Below, piece after piece: positions 1 to 4,954 of a stretch of 5,195 bases of DNA. Each line of letters begins with the position of its first letter. Position 1 is the first letter of the stretch. Under the pieces are notes generated by a model. The model was given only the letters and a program-made list of their open reading frames with translations, did not search any database and was not told the DNA's origin. A program made the position numbers and the translations under genes. The stretch is from the NCBI GenBank assembly GCA_902805805.1, contig CADCUE010000062.1, positions 1-5,195 on the forward strand. Reading direction: 5' to 3'. The DNA comes from an uncultured Frankineae bacterium (GTDB lineage Bacteria; Actinomycetota; Actinomycetes; Mycobacteriales; SCTD01).

Positions 1-2
1 AG

Positions 3-800
3 CCGGGTGCGCCCGAGCGCGAGCACCGCCTCGAGGTGAACCACCCGCTCCAGCTCGACGGCGTCAGCGTCTTCCTCGTCGGCCACGGCTACGCGCCGGT
101 GCTCACCGTCACCGACGGCGACGGCAACGTCACGAAGGAGCCGGTCGTCTTCCTGCCGCAGGACTCGACGTTCGCCTCGTTCGGTGTCGTCAAGCTCCCC
201 GACGCCTCGCCGCGCCAGCTCGGCTTCGAGGGGATGTTCTACCCGACCTTCGCCAGCACCGGGCGCGACCCGTACTCCGCCTTCCCCGACGCGCTGCGCC
301 CGGTGGTGTCGCTCTTCGGCTACTCCGGTGACCTCGGGATGGACGACGGCGCGCCGCAGTCGGTCTACCAGCTCGACACCGCCGGCCTCGACCGTTTCGA
401 GCGCGCGCCCGGCAACCCCGTCCGCTTCGACCTCGAGCTCGGCGAGACCATGCAGCTCCCGGACGGCCAGGGGTCGATCAGCTTCGACGGCTACCAGCGG
501 TGGGTCAAGCTGCAGGTGAGTGACACCCCGGGCAAGGGGCTCGCCCTCGGCGGCATCGTCGTGGGACTACTCGGGCTGATGGGGTCGTTGTTCGTACGAC
601 GGCGTCGTACCTGGGTCCGGGTGACCCCGCGGGGCGACCGCACCCTGGTCGAGGTCGCCGGCCTCGACCGCAGCACCGTCGCCGAGGGGCTGGAGGACGA
701 GGTCCGCCGGCTCGCCGAGGCACTGGGCGCCCCACCCACCGACCACCGCAGCACCGACAGCCGCAGCACCGACAGCAGCACGAGGAGTGCGACCCCATGA
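3..800 (+). CDS. resB: Cytochrome c biogenesis protein ResB (System II), 5' partial
   Basis: ResB (Ccs1) is the membrane partner of CcsA/CcsB in System II cytochrome c maturation. It helps deliver and attach haem to apocytochrome c on the outer face of the membrane. The frame is open from base 3, so the start lies outside the window; the GTG at 36 is an internal codon, not a likely start. The visible 265 residues carry the extracytoplasmic ResB domain (VFLVGHGYAPVLTV and the FLPQDSTFASFGVVK stretch, then GFEGMFYPTF). A final membrane helix follows at about bases 537-596 (GLALGGIVVGLLGLMGSLFV), capped by RRRR as a positive-inside signal. The C-terminal tail is cytoplasmic and ends in a Ser/Thr/Asp-rich repeat. 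The stop overlaps the ccsB start by four bases (ATGA), so the two are almost certainly one operon. The family call is firm; the N-terminal helices and their haem-ligand histidine are not visible here. Confidence 0.93.
   Translation, partial: PGAPEREHRLEVNHPLQLDGVSVFLVGHGYAPVLTVTDGDGNVTKEPVVFLPQDSTFASFGVVKLPDASPRQLGFEGMFYPTFASTGRDPYSAFPDALRPVVSLFGYSGDLGMDDGAPQSVYQLDTAGLDRFERAPGNPVRFDLELGETMQLPDGQGSISFDGYQRWVKLQVSDTPGKGLALGGIVVGLLGLMGSLFVRRRRTWVRVTPRGDRTLVEVAGLDRSTVAEGLEDEVRRLAEALGAPPTDHRSTDSRSTDSSTRSATP
746..775 (+). repeat. Perfect 15-bp tandem duplication in the resB tail
   Basis: The unit CCGCAGCACCGACAG occurs twice back to back (746-760 and 761-775), followed by a partial third copy (CAGCACG). 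The unit is a multiple of three, so the frame is kept and the protein gains a repeated RSTDS motif in its extreme hydrophilic C-terminus. It is probably a slippage-type expansion in an unconstrained tail, and copy number may vary between strains. Confidence 0.85.
783..787 (+). promoter_or_regulatory. Shine-Dalgarno site for ccsB
   Basis: AGGAG lies nine bases before the ATG at 797, inside the last codons of resB. With the ATGA overlap it supports the 797 start and translational coupling of resB and ccsB. It is the clearest ribosome binding site in the window, in contrast to several later genes that lack one. Confidence 0.75.
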
Positions 801-1789
801 CGACCGCCGACTTCGCGGTGATCAGCGACCGGGCCATCATGTCCGCCGGGATCGTCTACACCCTCGCCCTCCTCGCGCACGTCGTGGAGTGGGCCAGCTC
901 GCTCAGCCGCTCGACGGGCCGCTCGACCGGCCGGCGGGCCGGGCAGCAGGTGCCGGTCGCCGCCGGCACGGCGGGCGCGACCGCGCTCGACGCCGAGCCG
1001 CCGGCCGGCCCGGCCCGCAGCACCCAGCCGTCGCTGCGCACCGAGACCGCCGGCCGGATCGGGGTCGCGCTCACGGTCGTCGCCGTGGCCCTGCACCTCG
1101 TCGGCGTGGCCACCCGCGGCTTCGCGACCGACCCGGTGCGCGTGCCCTGGGGCAACATGTACGAGTTCACCCTCGCCGGTGCCCTCGGCGTCTCGCTCAT
1201 CTACCTCGCCCTCCTGCAGCGGCTCCGGCTGCGTTGGATGGGGCTGTTCGTGACGGCCTTCGAGGTCGTCGTCCTCATGGCGGCGAACCTGCTGCTCGAG
1301 CAGGCCGCCGGCCCGCTCGTGCCCGCGCTGCACTCCTACTGGCTCGCGGTCCACGTCGGCGCGGCGGTGCTCGCCACCGGTGCCTTCTCGGTGGGCGCAC
1401 TGGCCTCCGCGGCGTACCTGCTGCGCGGCGCCCTCGAGCGCCGCGGCGCCCCGATGCACGAGCTGCTGCCGTCGGCGGACGCGCTGGACCGGCTGGCCTA
1501 CCGCGTGCACGCCGTCGGCTTCCCGCTGTGGACCTTCGCCGCGCTCATCGCCGGCCCGATCTGGGCGGAGTACGCCTGGGGCTCCTACTGGAACTGGGAC
1601 CCCAAGGAGGTCTGGGCGTTCATCACCTGGGTCGTCTACGCCGCCTACCTGCACGCGCGCGCGACGGCGGGCTGGCGCGGGCAGGCAGCAGCGGTCATCG
1701 CGCTCGTCGCCTTTGCGACGCTGCTGTTCAACTTCATCGGGATCAACTTCTTCTTCGGCGCGAGCAGCCAGCACTCGTACGCCGGCTGA
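797..1789 (+). CDS. ccsB: Cytochrome c biogenesis protein CcsB (CcsA/CcmF-like haem handling protein)
   Basis: Multi-pass membrane protein of 330 residues that, with ResB, exports or holds haem and attaches it to apocytochrome c CXXCH motifs. The tryptophan-rich WWD signature is intact at residues 261-273 (WGSYWNWDPKEVW). By pattern and spacing against characterised CcsBA proteins, H186 (WLAVHV) fits the first periplasmic haem histidine, H286 (AYLHAR) the transmembrane one, and H326 (SQHSYAG) the second periplasmic one. Hydrophobic helices lie near 11-31, 84-104, 122-141, 148-167, 182-205, 236-257, 273-290 and 297-318. Residues 34-80 between the first two helices form a Ser/Gly/Ala/Pro-rich linker that looks like an insertion into the core fold. 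The ATG at 797 is preceded by AGGAG and overlaps the resB stop. Actinobacterial annotations name this protein CcsB; elsewhere it is CcsA. Confidence 0.95.
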   Translation: MTTADFAVISDRAIMSAGIVYTLALLAHVVEWASSLSRSTGRSTGRRAGQQVPVAAGTAGATALDAEPPAGPARSTQPSLRTETAGRIGVALTVVAVALHLVGVATRGFATDPVRVPWGNMYEFTLAGALGVSLIYLALLQRLRLRWMGLFVTAFEVVVLMAANLLLEQAAGPLVPALHSYWLAVHVGAAVLATGAFSVGALASAAYLLRGALERRGAPMHELLPSADALDRLAYRVHAVGFPLWTFAALIAGPIWAEYAWGSYWNWDPKEVWAFITWVVYAAYLHARATAGWRGQAAAVIALVAFATLLFNFIGINFFFGASSQHSYAG

Positions 1790-1803
1790 GCCCGCGGAGC
1801 CGG
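1782..1803. terminator. Possible bidirectional hairpin between convergent genes
   Basis: CCGGCT (1782-1787) and AGCCGG (1798-1803) form a 6-bp stem with a 10-base GC-rich loop. It spans the ccsB stop and ends directly at the stop of the convergent small gene. There is no T-tract on either strand, so a classical intrinsic terminator is not shown. The position between two converging genes is the main argument. Confidence 0.3.
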
Positions 1804-2022
1804 TCAGGCCGGCGGGTCCTGGGGGTCCTTGGGCCGCTTGCGGTCCAGCCAGCGCAGGAAGTCCTCGTCGTCGTCCGGCGCCACCGGCCGCGGGGCCGGC
1901 CCCCTGGTCCGCGGTCCGGTCCGTCCCGTGGAAGAGCCGGGGGCGCCCCGACGCTCGATCACCCGCAGCGCCGCGTAGGTGAGCGCGGCGAAGAGCACCA
2001 CCACGAGCAGCAGCTTCAGCAC
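1804..2022 (-). CDS. Small membrane-anchored protein of unknown function
   Basis: A 72-residue protein starting with GTG at 2022. Residues 1-20 form one hydrophobic helix (LLLVVVLFAALTYAAL), followed by RVIERR. The topology is therefore either an N-terminal signal anchor with a cytoplasmic tail or, less likely, an uncleaved export signal. Residues 25-48 are a Pro/Gly/Arg-rich linker. The acidic patch DDDED leads into FLRWLDRKRPKDPQDP at the C-terminus. This DDEDFLRxLDRKRRxPxDP-like tail resembles small hypothetical proteins I recall beside ccs genes in actinobacteria, but I know no function. The gene converges on ccsB with a 14-base gap. No good Shine-Dalgarno site is present (AGGAGA at 2041-2046 is 18 bases away). 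TAGGCT six bases before the GTG suggests a leaderless transcript. Codon use matches its neighbours, and the anchor-plus-tail structure argues against a chance ORF. Confidence 0.75.
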   Translation of the reverse strand: MLKLLLVVVLFAALTYAALRVIERRGAPGSSTGRTGPRTRGPAPRPVAPDDDEDFLRWLDRKRPKDPQDPPA

Positions 2023-2028
2023 GACACC

Positions 2029-2034
2029 AGCCTA
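2029..2034 (-). promoter_or_regulatory. -10-like hexamer of the small membrane protein gene
   Basis: Read on the minus strand, TAGGCT ends six bases before the GTG at 2022, matching the TANNNT-N6-RTG arrangement of actinobacterial leaderless genes. No convincing -35 (TTGAC-like) is seen 16-18 bases upstream. It overlaps the first of two CCTAGG sites. Confidence 0.45.
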
Positions 2035-2049
2035 GGCCGCTCTCCTAGG
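2031..2049. repeat. Pair of CCTAGG palindromes in the divergent promoter region
   Basis: Two identical 6-bp palindromes, CCTAGG at 2031-2036 and 2044-2049, start 13 bases apart in the 75-base region between the divergent small gene and the pucR-like gene. The first overlaps the -10-like hexamer of the minus-strand gene. CTAG is generally rare in bacterial genomes, and I noticed only one other in this window (4942-4945), also intergenic. A role as operator half-sites is inference. Confidence 0.4.
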
Positions 2050-2062
2050 TGACCCTGCGTGC

Positions 2063-2091
2063 GTGACCCCGGTGGGCGAGGCGGGCACGAT
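2063..2091 (+). promoter_or_regulatory. Putative promoter of the pucR-like gene
   Basis: GTGACC (2063-2068, similar to a TTGACC -35) and CACGAT (2086-2091, one change from TANNNT) are separated by 17 bases. The -10-like box ends six bases before the GTG at 2098, so transcription would begin at or very near the start codon. GTGACCC also occurs at 2049-2055, giving a direct repeat with a 14-base period. There is no Shine-Dalgarno site close to 2098. Confidence 0.45.
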
Positions 2092-2097
2092 GGGGGC

Positions 2098-3318
2098 GTG
2101 ACTGCGCCACGGCAGGGCTCGGTGGCGGCCGCCCTGGCACAGCTGACCGAGGCGTCCGGCGACGAGCTCGGGCTCGGCCCGGCGCTGCTGGAGGGCTACC
2201 TCCCCGCGCTCCTGGCTGTCGCCGCGTCGGGCTGCCGGCTGGGCGAGGAGGACAAGGCGCGGTGCCGCCGGCTGGGGTCGGAGGCCGCTGCCACGGGCGT
2301 GAGCCTGCCGACGATGGCCGACCTGTACATGACGGCGTCCCGACGCCTGTGGCCGCGGTTGCCCGAGCTCGTCGGCGAGTCCCGGGGCCGACCGGTCCGC
2401 CCGAGTGAGCTGATCTGCATCGGCGAGACCGTGTGGAGGGCGGCGGACGACGCGTTGGCCGCGCTGGCGGACGGCTTCCTGGAAGCGCAGCGACTGGTGG
2501 TGCGGCGTGAGGAGGCCTCACGGTGGGAGTTCCTCGACGACGTGCTCACCGGTCGGTCGGACGTCGGGTCCCTGGTCGATCGCGCTGAACCGTTCGGCCT
2601 GACCCTGACCGCCGCGCACCTCGTCGCCGTCGCGACGACGGACAGGCCGGTCGATGCCGCCACCAGGCTGACCGGCTGGTCGGAGGACGCGGCACGCGCG
2701 CGGTTCGGCACCCGGCGGCTCCTGGTGGCCGCCAAGGACGGTCGACTGGTCTGCGTCCTGTCCTCGCCGACCGTCCCGTCGGACTCCGCCCCTGCTCCCG
2801 CCGGGGGACAAGAACTGGCTGAGTTCGCAGGGCCCGCAGCAGCCCACCTGGCGGGCGGCTCCGGCTGGCGGGTCGGGGTCGGCCGCACCCACCCGGGGCC
2901 CCGCGGTGTCGCACGGTCCTACCGCGAGGCGCTCGAGGCGCTCGACCTCGCCGACCGGCTCGGCCTCCCCGACCAGGTCGTGCACGCCCAGGCGCTCCTC
3001 GTGTACCGCGTGCTGCTGCGCGACGAGACCGCGATGGCCGACCTCGTCACCGCGGTCCTCGGGCCGTTGACCACCGCGCGCGGCGGAGCGGAACCGCTGC
3101 TCGAGACCCTCGAGACCTACTACGCGACGGGGGGCAACGCCGCCGAGGCGGCGCGGCGACTGCACCTGAGTGTCCGTGCGGTCACCTACCGGCTCACGCG
3201 GGTGGAACAGCTCACCGGTCACGCGGCGGGGGACCCGCACGACGAGCTGTCCCTGCGGGTGGCGGTCACCGGCGCACGACTGCTTGGCTGGCCCGGACGG
3301 GCACTGGTGACGGAGTGA
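2098..3318 (+). CDS. PucR/CdaR-family transcriptional regulator with RsbRD-like N-terminus
   Basis: Cytoplasmic DNA-binding regulator of 406 residues. The C-terminus (about 334-395) is a PucR-type helix-turn-helix: LLETLETYYATGGN, then AAEAARRLHLSVRAVTYRL and RVEQLTG, a typical HTH_30 pattern. Residues 165-285 match the degenerate GGDEF-like middle region of CdaR/PucR proteins, ending in VGRTHPGPRGVARSYREALEAL. Residues 20-130 are helical and resemble the RsbRD N-terminal domain (RLGSEAAATGVSLPTMADLYMTASRRLW). The frame is open upstream to a GTG at 2059, but the extra 13 residues (RDPGGRGGHDGG) look non-coding and would cover the promoter, so GTG 2098 is preferred. Ligand and targets cannot be read from sequence; purine catabolism should not be assumed from the family name. 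The gene is divergent from the small membrane protein and is followed by a hairpin and then the STAS gene. Confidence 0.88.
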   Translation: MTAPRQGSVAAALAQLTEASGDELGLGPALLEGYLPALLAVAASGCRLGEEDKARCRRLGSEAAATGVSLPTMADLYMTASRRLWPRLPELVGESRGRPVRPSELICIGETVWRAADDALAALADGFLEAQRLVVRREEASRWEFLDDVLTGRSDVGSLVDRAEPFGLTLTAAHLVAVATTDRPVDAATRLTGWSEDAARARFGTRRLLVAAKDGRLVCVLSSPTVPSDSAPAPAGGQELAEFAGPAAAHLAGGSGWRVGVGRTHPGPRGVARSYREALEALDLADRLGLPDQVVHAQALLVYRVLLRDETAMADLVTAVLGPLTTARGGAEPLLETLETYYATGGNAAEAARRLHLSVRAVTYRLTRVEQLTGHAAGDPHDELSLRVAVTGARLLGWPGRALVTE

Positions 3319-3333
3319 CGAGGAGGCGGGGGT

Positions 3334-3348
3334 TGCCGGGACCCGGCA
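3334..3348. terminator. Hairpin downstream of the pucR-like gene
   Basis: TGCCGGG and CCCGGCA flank a single A, giving a 15-base symmetrical element that can fold as a 6-bp stem with a GAC loop, beginning 16 bases after the stop. No U-tract follows, so it could be an I-shaped actinobacterial terminator, a processing stem or a regulator site. The short stem makes the call weak. Confidence 0.35.
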
Positions 3349-3381
3349 GGCAGGGGCGGCCCAAGTCGTCCCGTCGCCGCG

Positions 3382-3411
3382 CTGACCGAGCGGTCCTCGG
3401 CTGGTTAGCGT
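3382..3411 (+). promoter_or_regulatory. Putative promoter of the STAS-DUF4229 pair, with a small dyad
   Basis: CTGACC (3382-3387) and TAGCGT (3406-3411) are 18 bases apart and resemble housekeeping -35 and -10 boxes. TAGCGT ends seven bases before the ATG at 3419, again a leaderless arrangement. An inverted repeat GACCG-AG-CGGTC (3384-3395) overlaps the -35 and the spacer, where a repressor could act; the arms are only 5 bp. The rest of the 100-base gap (3319-3418) holds only the hairpin described separately. Confidence 0.5.
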
Positions 3412-3418
3412 CCTGGAC

Positions 3419-3775
3419 ATGCAGCCGTCGACCCGAGCTCCTCTCGCCTCCCGAGTGCCTGTCGCCCGGCGGCAGCTGCCGCCGGGCGGCGTGACGGTCG
3501 TCGTCAGCCACGATCCTGGTCCCTGCATCACGGTGTCCGGCGAGCTGGACGTCGCGACCGCCCCTCTCCTGCGCGCCGTGCTCGAGCACGTGCAGCGCCG
3601 GACGAGCCGCCGCGTGGAGGTGGACCTGCGCGACGTCCGCTTCGCCGACAGCCACGGCCTCGAACCGGTCGTGGCCGCCGGCGTGGCCGTGCGGGCGGCG
3701 TCAGCACCCGTCCGCCGCGTGCTCGCGGCGTCCGACGCCGCTGCTCCGGGCCTCCTGACTACGGTGGAGCGGTGA
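3419..3775 (+). CDS. STAS-domain protein (atypical anti-sigma factor antagonist-like)
   Basis: A 118-residue protein. Residues about 25-110 form a STAS domain: VTVVVSHDPGPCITVSGELD, then VATAPLLRAVLEHV, then the strand VEVDLRDVRFADSHGL and a final SAPVRRVL helix. In the SpoIIAA/RsbV family such proteins bind an anti-sigma kinase and are switched by phosphorylation in the D-S-S/T-G-L loop. Here the loop is D77-S78-H79-G80-L81, so one hydroxyl position is His. Only about 18 residues separate this loop from SAPVRRVL, roughly ten fewer than I expect, so the second helix and following strand appear shortened. Start: ATG 3419 follows a good -10 box, but residues 1-24 are Arg/Pro-rich and partly encoded by a palindrome. 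GTG 3491 would give a compact STAS protein beginning at MTVVV. No kinase or sigma gene is in the window. It overlaps the next gene by four bases. Confidence 0.78.
   Translation: MQPSTRAPLASRVPVARRQLPPGGVTVVVSHDPGPCITVSGELDVATAPLLRAVLEHVQRRTSRRVEVDLRDVRFADSHGLEPVVAAGVAVRAASAPVRRVLAASDAAAPGLLTTVER
3463..3488. repeat. 26-bp perfect palindrome in the 5' end of the STAS gene
   Basis: The half-site CGCCCGGCGGCAG (3463-3475) is followed immediately by its exact reverse complement (3476-3488). One mismatch further out, G3461 and C3490 also match, giving a 30-base near-perfect dyad. It codes for residues about 15-24 (the VARRQLPPGG stretch) ahead of the STAS fold and ends two bases before the alternative GTG at 3491. 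It could be an operator for a dimeric regulator or an mRNA hairpin that affects translation. No T-tract follows, so termination is unlikely. Confidence 0.8.
3760..3765 (+). promoter_or_regulatory. Internal -10-like hexamer before the DUF4229 gene
   Basis: TACGGT lies within the last codons of the STAS gene and ends six bases before the GTG at 3772. It fits the same leaderless pattern as the other genes. No clear -35 is seen. GGAG at 3766-3769 is only two bases from the start, too close for a normal Shine-Dalgarno site. Translational coupling through the GTGA overlap is an alternative. Confidence 0.35.
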
Positions 3776-4017
3776 AGGAGTTCGTCGTCTACACCGCCGC
3801 CCGGCTCGGGGTCTTCGTCGCCTGCTACGCCGCCGTCCTCGGGATCGCGGCGCTCGTCGGTGGTCGCGACGCCGCCTCGGGGCTGTGGCCCCTCGTGATC
3901 GCGGTCCTGGTGTCGGGCGTCGTCTCGGCGGTCGCCCTGCGGGGCCTGCGCGAGCGGGTCACCGCCCGGGTCCACGCCCGAGCGGACCGCATCGTGACCT
4001 CCGGCCGCCCTGACTGA
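3772..4017 (+). CDS. Small two-helix membrane protein, DUF4229-type
   Basis: An 81-residue protein with a GTG start at 3772 that overlaps the STAS stop (GTGA). Residues 8-28 (TAARLGVFVACYAAVLGIAAL) and 37-58 (GLWPLVIAVLVSGVVSAVALRG) are two membrane helices. They are followed by a basic, helical tail (LRERVTARVHARADRI) likely on the cytoplasmic side. The RLGVF opening, the W-L-ISGVVS-like second helix and the R-rich tail match the actinobacterial DUF4229 family as I remember it. That family has no known function and is commonly found beside menA and menE, as here. The gene is convergent with menA, with 30 bases between the stops, so its link to menaquinone synthesis is only positional. The coupling to a STAS gene is probably local to this lineage. 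Confidence 0.75.
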   Translation: MKEFVVYTAARLGVFVACYAAVLGIAALVGGRDAASGLWPLVIAVLVSGVVSAVALRGLRERVTARVHARADRIVTSGRPD

Positions 4018-4018
4018 C

Positions 4019-4054
4019 CGCCTGGACCCACCCCGAGGACCGACCTGTCAGGCG
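4019..4054. terminator. Weak inverted repeat between DUF4229 gene and menA
   Basis: CGCCTG (4019-4024) and CAGGCG (4049-4054) can pair across a 24-base loop spanning the 30-base gap between convergent stops. The long loop and absence of a T-tract make it a poor terminator candidate; it is recorded because transcripts must end hereabouts on both strands. Confidence 0.15.
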
Positions 4055-4920
4055 AGCAGCAGCCCGAGCAGCACCCCCGCACCCCACAGCAGCTCCGCCA
4101 CCCCGGTCTGCTGCAGCACCGGCACGAGGTCGCGGCCCCGGGCGCCGGAGAGCACGCGGCGCACCGCCGGCACCGCCGGCACGAGGAACCCCAGCCCCAG
4201 CAGGGCCTGCAGGTCGGTCGCGAGGGCGACGCCGACGAGCGCCACGAGCGCGGCGCCGACGAGGAACGCGTACAGCGCGCGGGTCCGGGTCTCCCCCAGC
4301 CGCACCGCGAGGGTCCGCTTGCCGGCGACCGTGTCGGTCGGGACGTCGCGCAGGTTGTTCGCCACGAGGATGGCGCACGCCAGCGCGCCGACGCCGGTCC
4401 CGGCGTACAGGGTCGCGAGCTGCACCGTCCCGGTCTGGACGTACGCCGTGCCACCGACCGCCACGAGCCCGAAGAAGACGAAGACCACGACCTCCCCGAG
4501 ACCGGCGTAGCCGTAGGGCCGGGACCCTCCGGTGTAGTACCAGGCGGCGGCGATGCAGACCGCCCCCACGAGGACCAGCCACCAGGCCGTCGTCGCGGCG
4601 AGCACCAGCCCGGCCACCGCGGCGAGGCCGAACGCGGCGAAGGAGGCCCGCTTGACCGCCGCGGGTGCCGCGGCGCCCGAGCCGACGAGGCGCAGCGGGC
4701 CCACGCGGTCGGCGTCGGTGCCCCGGATGCCGTCGGAGTAGTCGTTGGCGTAGTTGACGCCCACCTGCAGCGCGAGCGACACGACCAGCGCGAGCGCCGC
4801 CGCCCCGACGTCGGCGCCGTCCTCGTGGACCGCGATCGCCGTCCCGGCGAGCACCGGCGCCACGGCCGCCGGCAGCGTCCGCGGCCGGGCACCCTCCAGC
4901 CACTGTGCTGACGTCGCCAC
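4048..4920 (-). CDS. menA: 1,4-dihydroxy-2-naphthoate polyprenyltransferase MenA
   Basis: Integral membrane UbiA-family enzyme of 290 residues, the usual length. It transfers a polyprenyl chain from polyprenyl diphosphate to 1,4-dihydroxy-2-naphthoate with loss of CO2, giving demethylmenaquinone. The N-terminal signature WLEGARPRTLPAAVAPVLAG (residues 7-26) marks MenA. The first Asp-rich motif is N56-Y-A-N59-D60-Y-S-D63-G64. The second is N188-N-L-R-D192 with D196 and GKRT at 200-203; these bind Mg2+ and the prenyl diphosphate. YYTGGSRPYGYAGLGE (128-143) is another MenA hallmark. Hydrophobic segments fill the rest, with about eight to nine helices. The start is GTG 4920, supported by AGGA nine bases upstream and by the conserved N-terminus. 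It is divergent from menE (34 bases apart) and convergent with the DUF4229 gene. All key motifs are intact. Confidence 0.96.
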   Translation of the reverse strand: MATSAQWLEGARPRTLPAAVAPVLAGTAIAVHEDGADVGAAALALVVSLALQVGVNYANDYSDGIRGTDADRVGPLRLVGSGAAAPAAVKRASFAAFGLAAVAGLVLAATTAWWLVLVGAVCIAAAWYYTGGSRPYGYAGLGEVVVFVFFGLVAVGGTAYVQTGTVQLATLYAGTGVGALACAILVANNLRDVPTDTVAGKRTLAVRLGETRTRALYAFLVGAALVALVGVALATDLQALLGLGFLVPAVPAVRRVLSGARGRDLVPVLQQTGVAELLWGAGVLLGLLLA

Positions 4921-4929
4921 GACGGTCGA

Positions 4930-4940
4930 TCCTGCCAGGA
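4930..4940 (-). promoter_or_regulatory. menA Shine-Dalgarno site within a small dyad
   Basis: On the minus strand AGGA (4930-4933) lies nine bases before the menA GTG. The same bases belong to an inverted repeat TCCTG-C-CAGGA (4930-4940) that sits between the menA start and the menE -10-like box, so one bound protein could affect both genes. The ribosome-binding role is likely; the operator role is speculative. Confidence 0.45.
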
Positions 4941-4942
4941 AC

Positions 4943-4948
4943 TAGCGT
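4943..4948 (+). promoter_or_regulatory. -10-like hexamer of menE
   Basis: TAGCGT, identical to the hexamer before the STAS gene, ends six bases before the menE GTG at 4955. No good -35 is visible at the expected distance, which would fall on the menA start codon. The nearest AGGA is 14 bases from the GTG, so a leaderless menE transcript is the simplest reading. Confidence 0.45.
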
Positions 4949-4954
4949 GGGGGT

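Noticed and set aside
36..38. GTG at 36 as start of resB
   Set aside because: The frame is open to the window edge and upstream codons continue the ResB domain; the N-terminal membrane helices of ResB must lie further left.
491..1774. Long minus-strand open frame of 427 residues antisense to resB and ccsB
   Set aside because: Its composition is Arg/Gly/Asp/Glu-rich with no recognisable domain, and it lies opposite two firmly identified genes. High G+C removes stop codons from shadow frames.
787..2052. Plus-strand open frame of 421 residues overlapping ccsB in another frame
   Set aside because: Very Arg/Pro/Ala-rich, with no domain, and it runs across ccsB and antisense to the small gene; a GC shadow.
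2059..2097. Upstream GTG start giving a longer pucR-like protein
   Set aside because: The extra residues are Gly/Arg/Asp filler and cover the predicted promoter; GTG 2098 has the better context.
3319..3418. Possible small RNA or riboswitch in the 100-base gap
   Set aside because: Only short dyads and a predicted promoter are visible; no known riboswitch core or longer fold could be recognised.
2518..3975. Minus-strand open frame of 485 residues opposite the regulator, STAS and DUF4229 genes
   Set aside because: Covers three genes with clear protein families on the other strand, has no domain pattern, and its composition is typical of a GC shadow.
4319..4945. Small plus-strand frames of 62-63 residues inside menA
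   Set aside because: They are antisense to conserved menA sequence, Thr/Ala/Ser-rich, with no start signals or domains.
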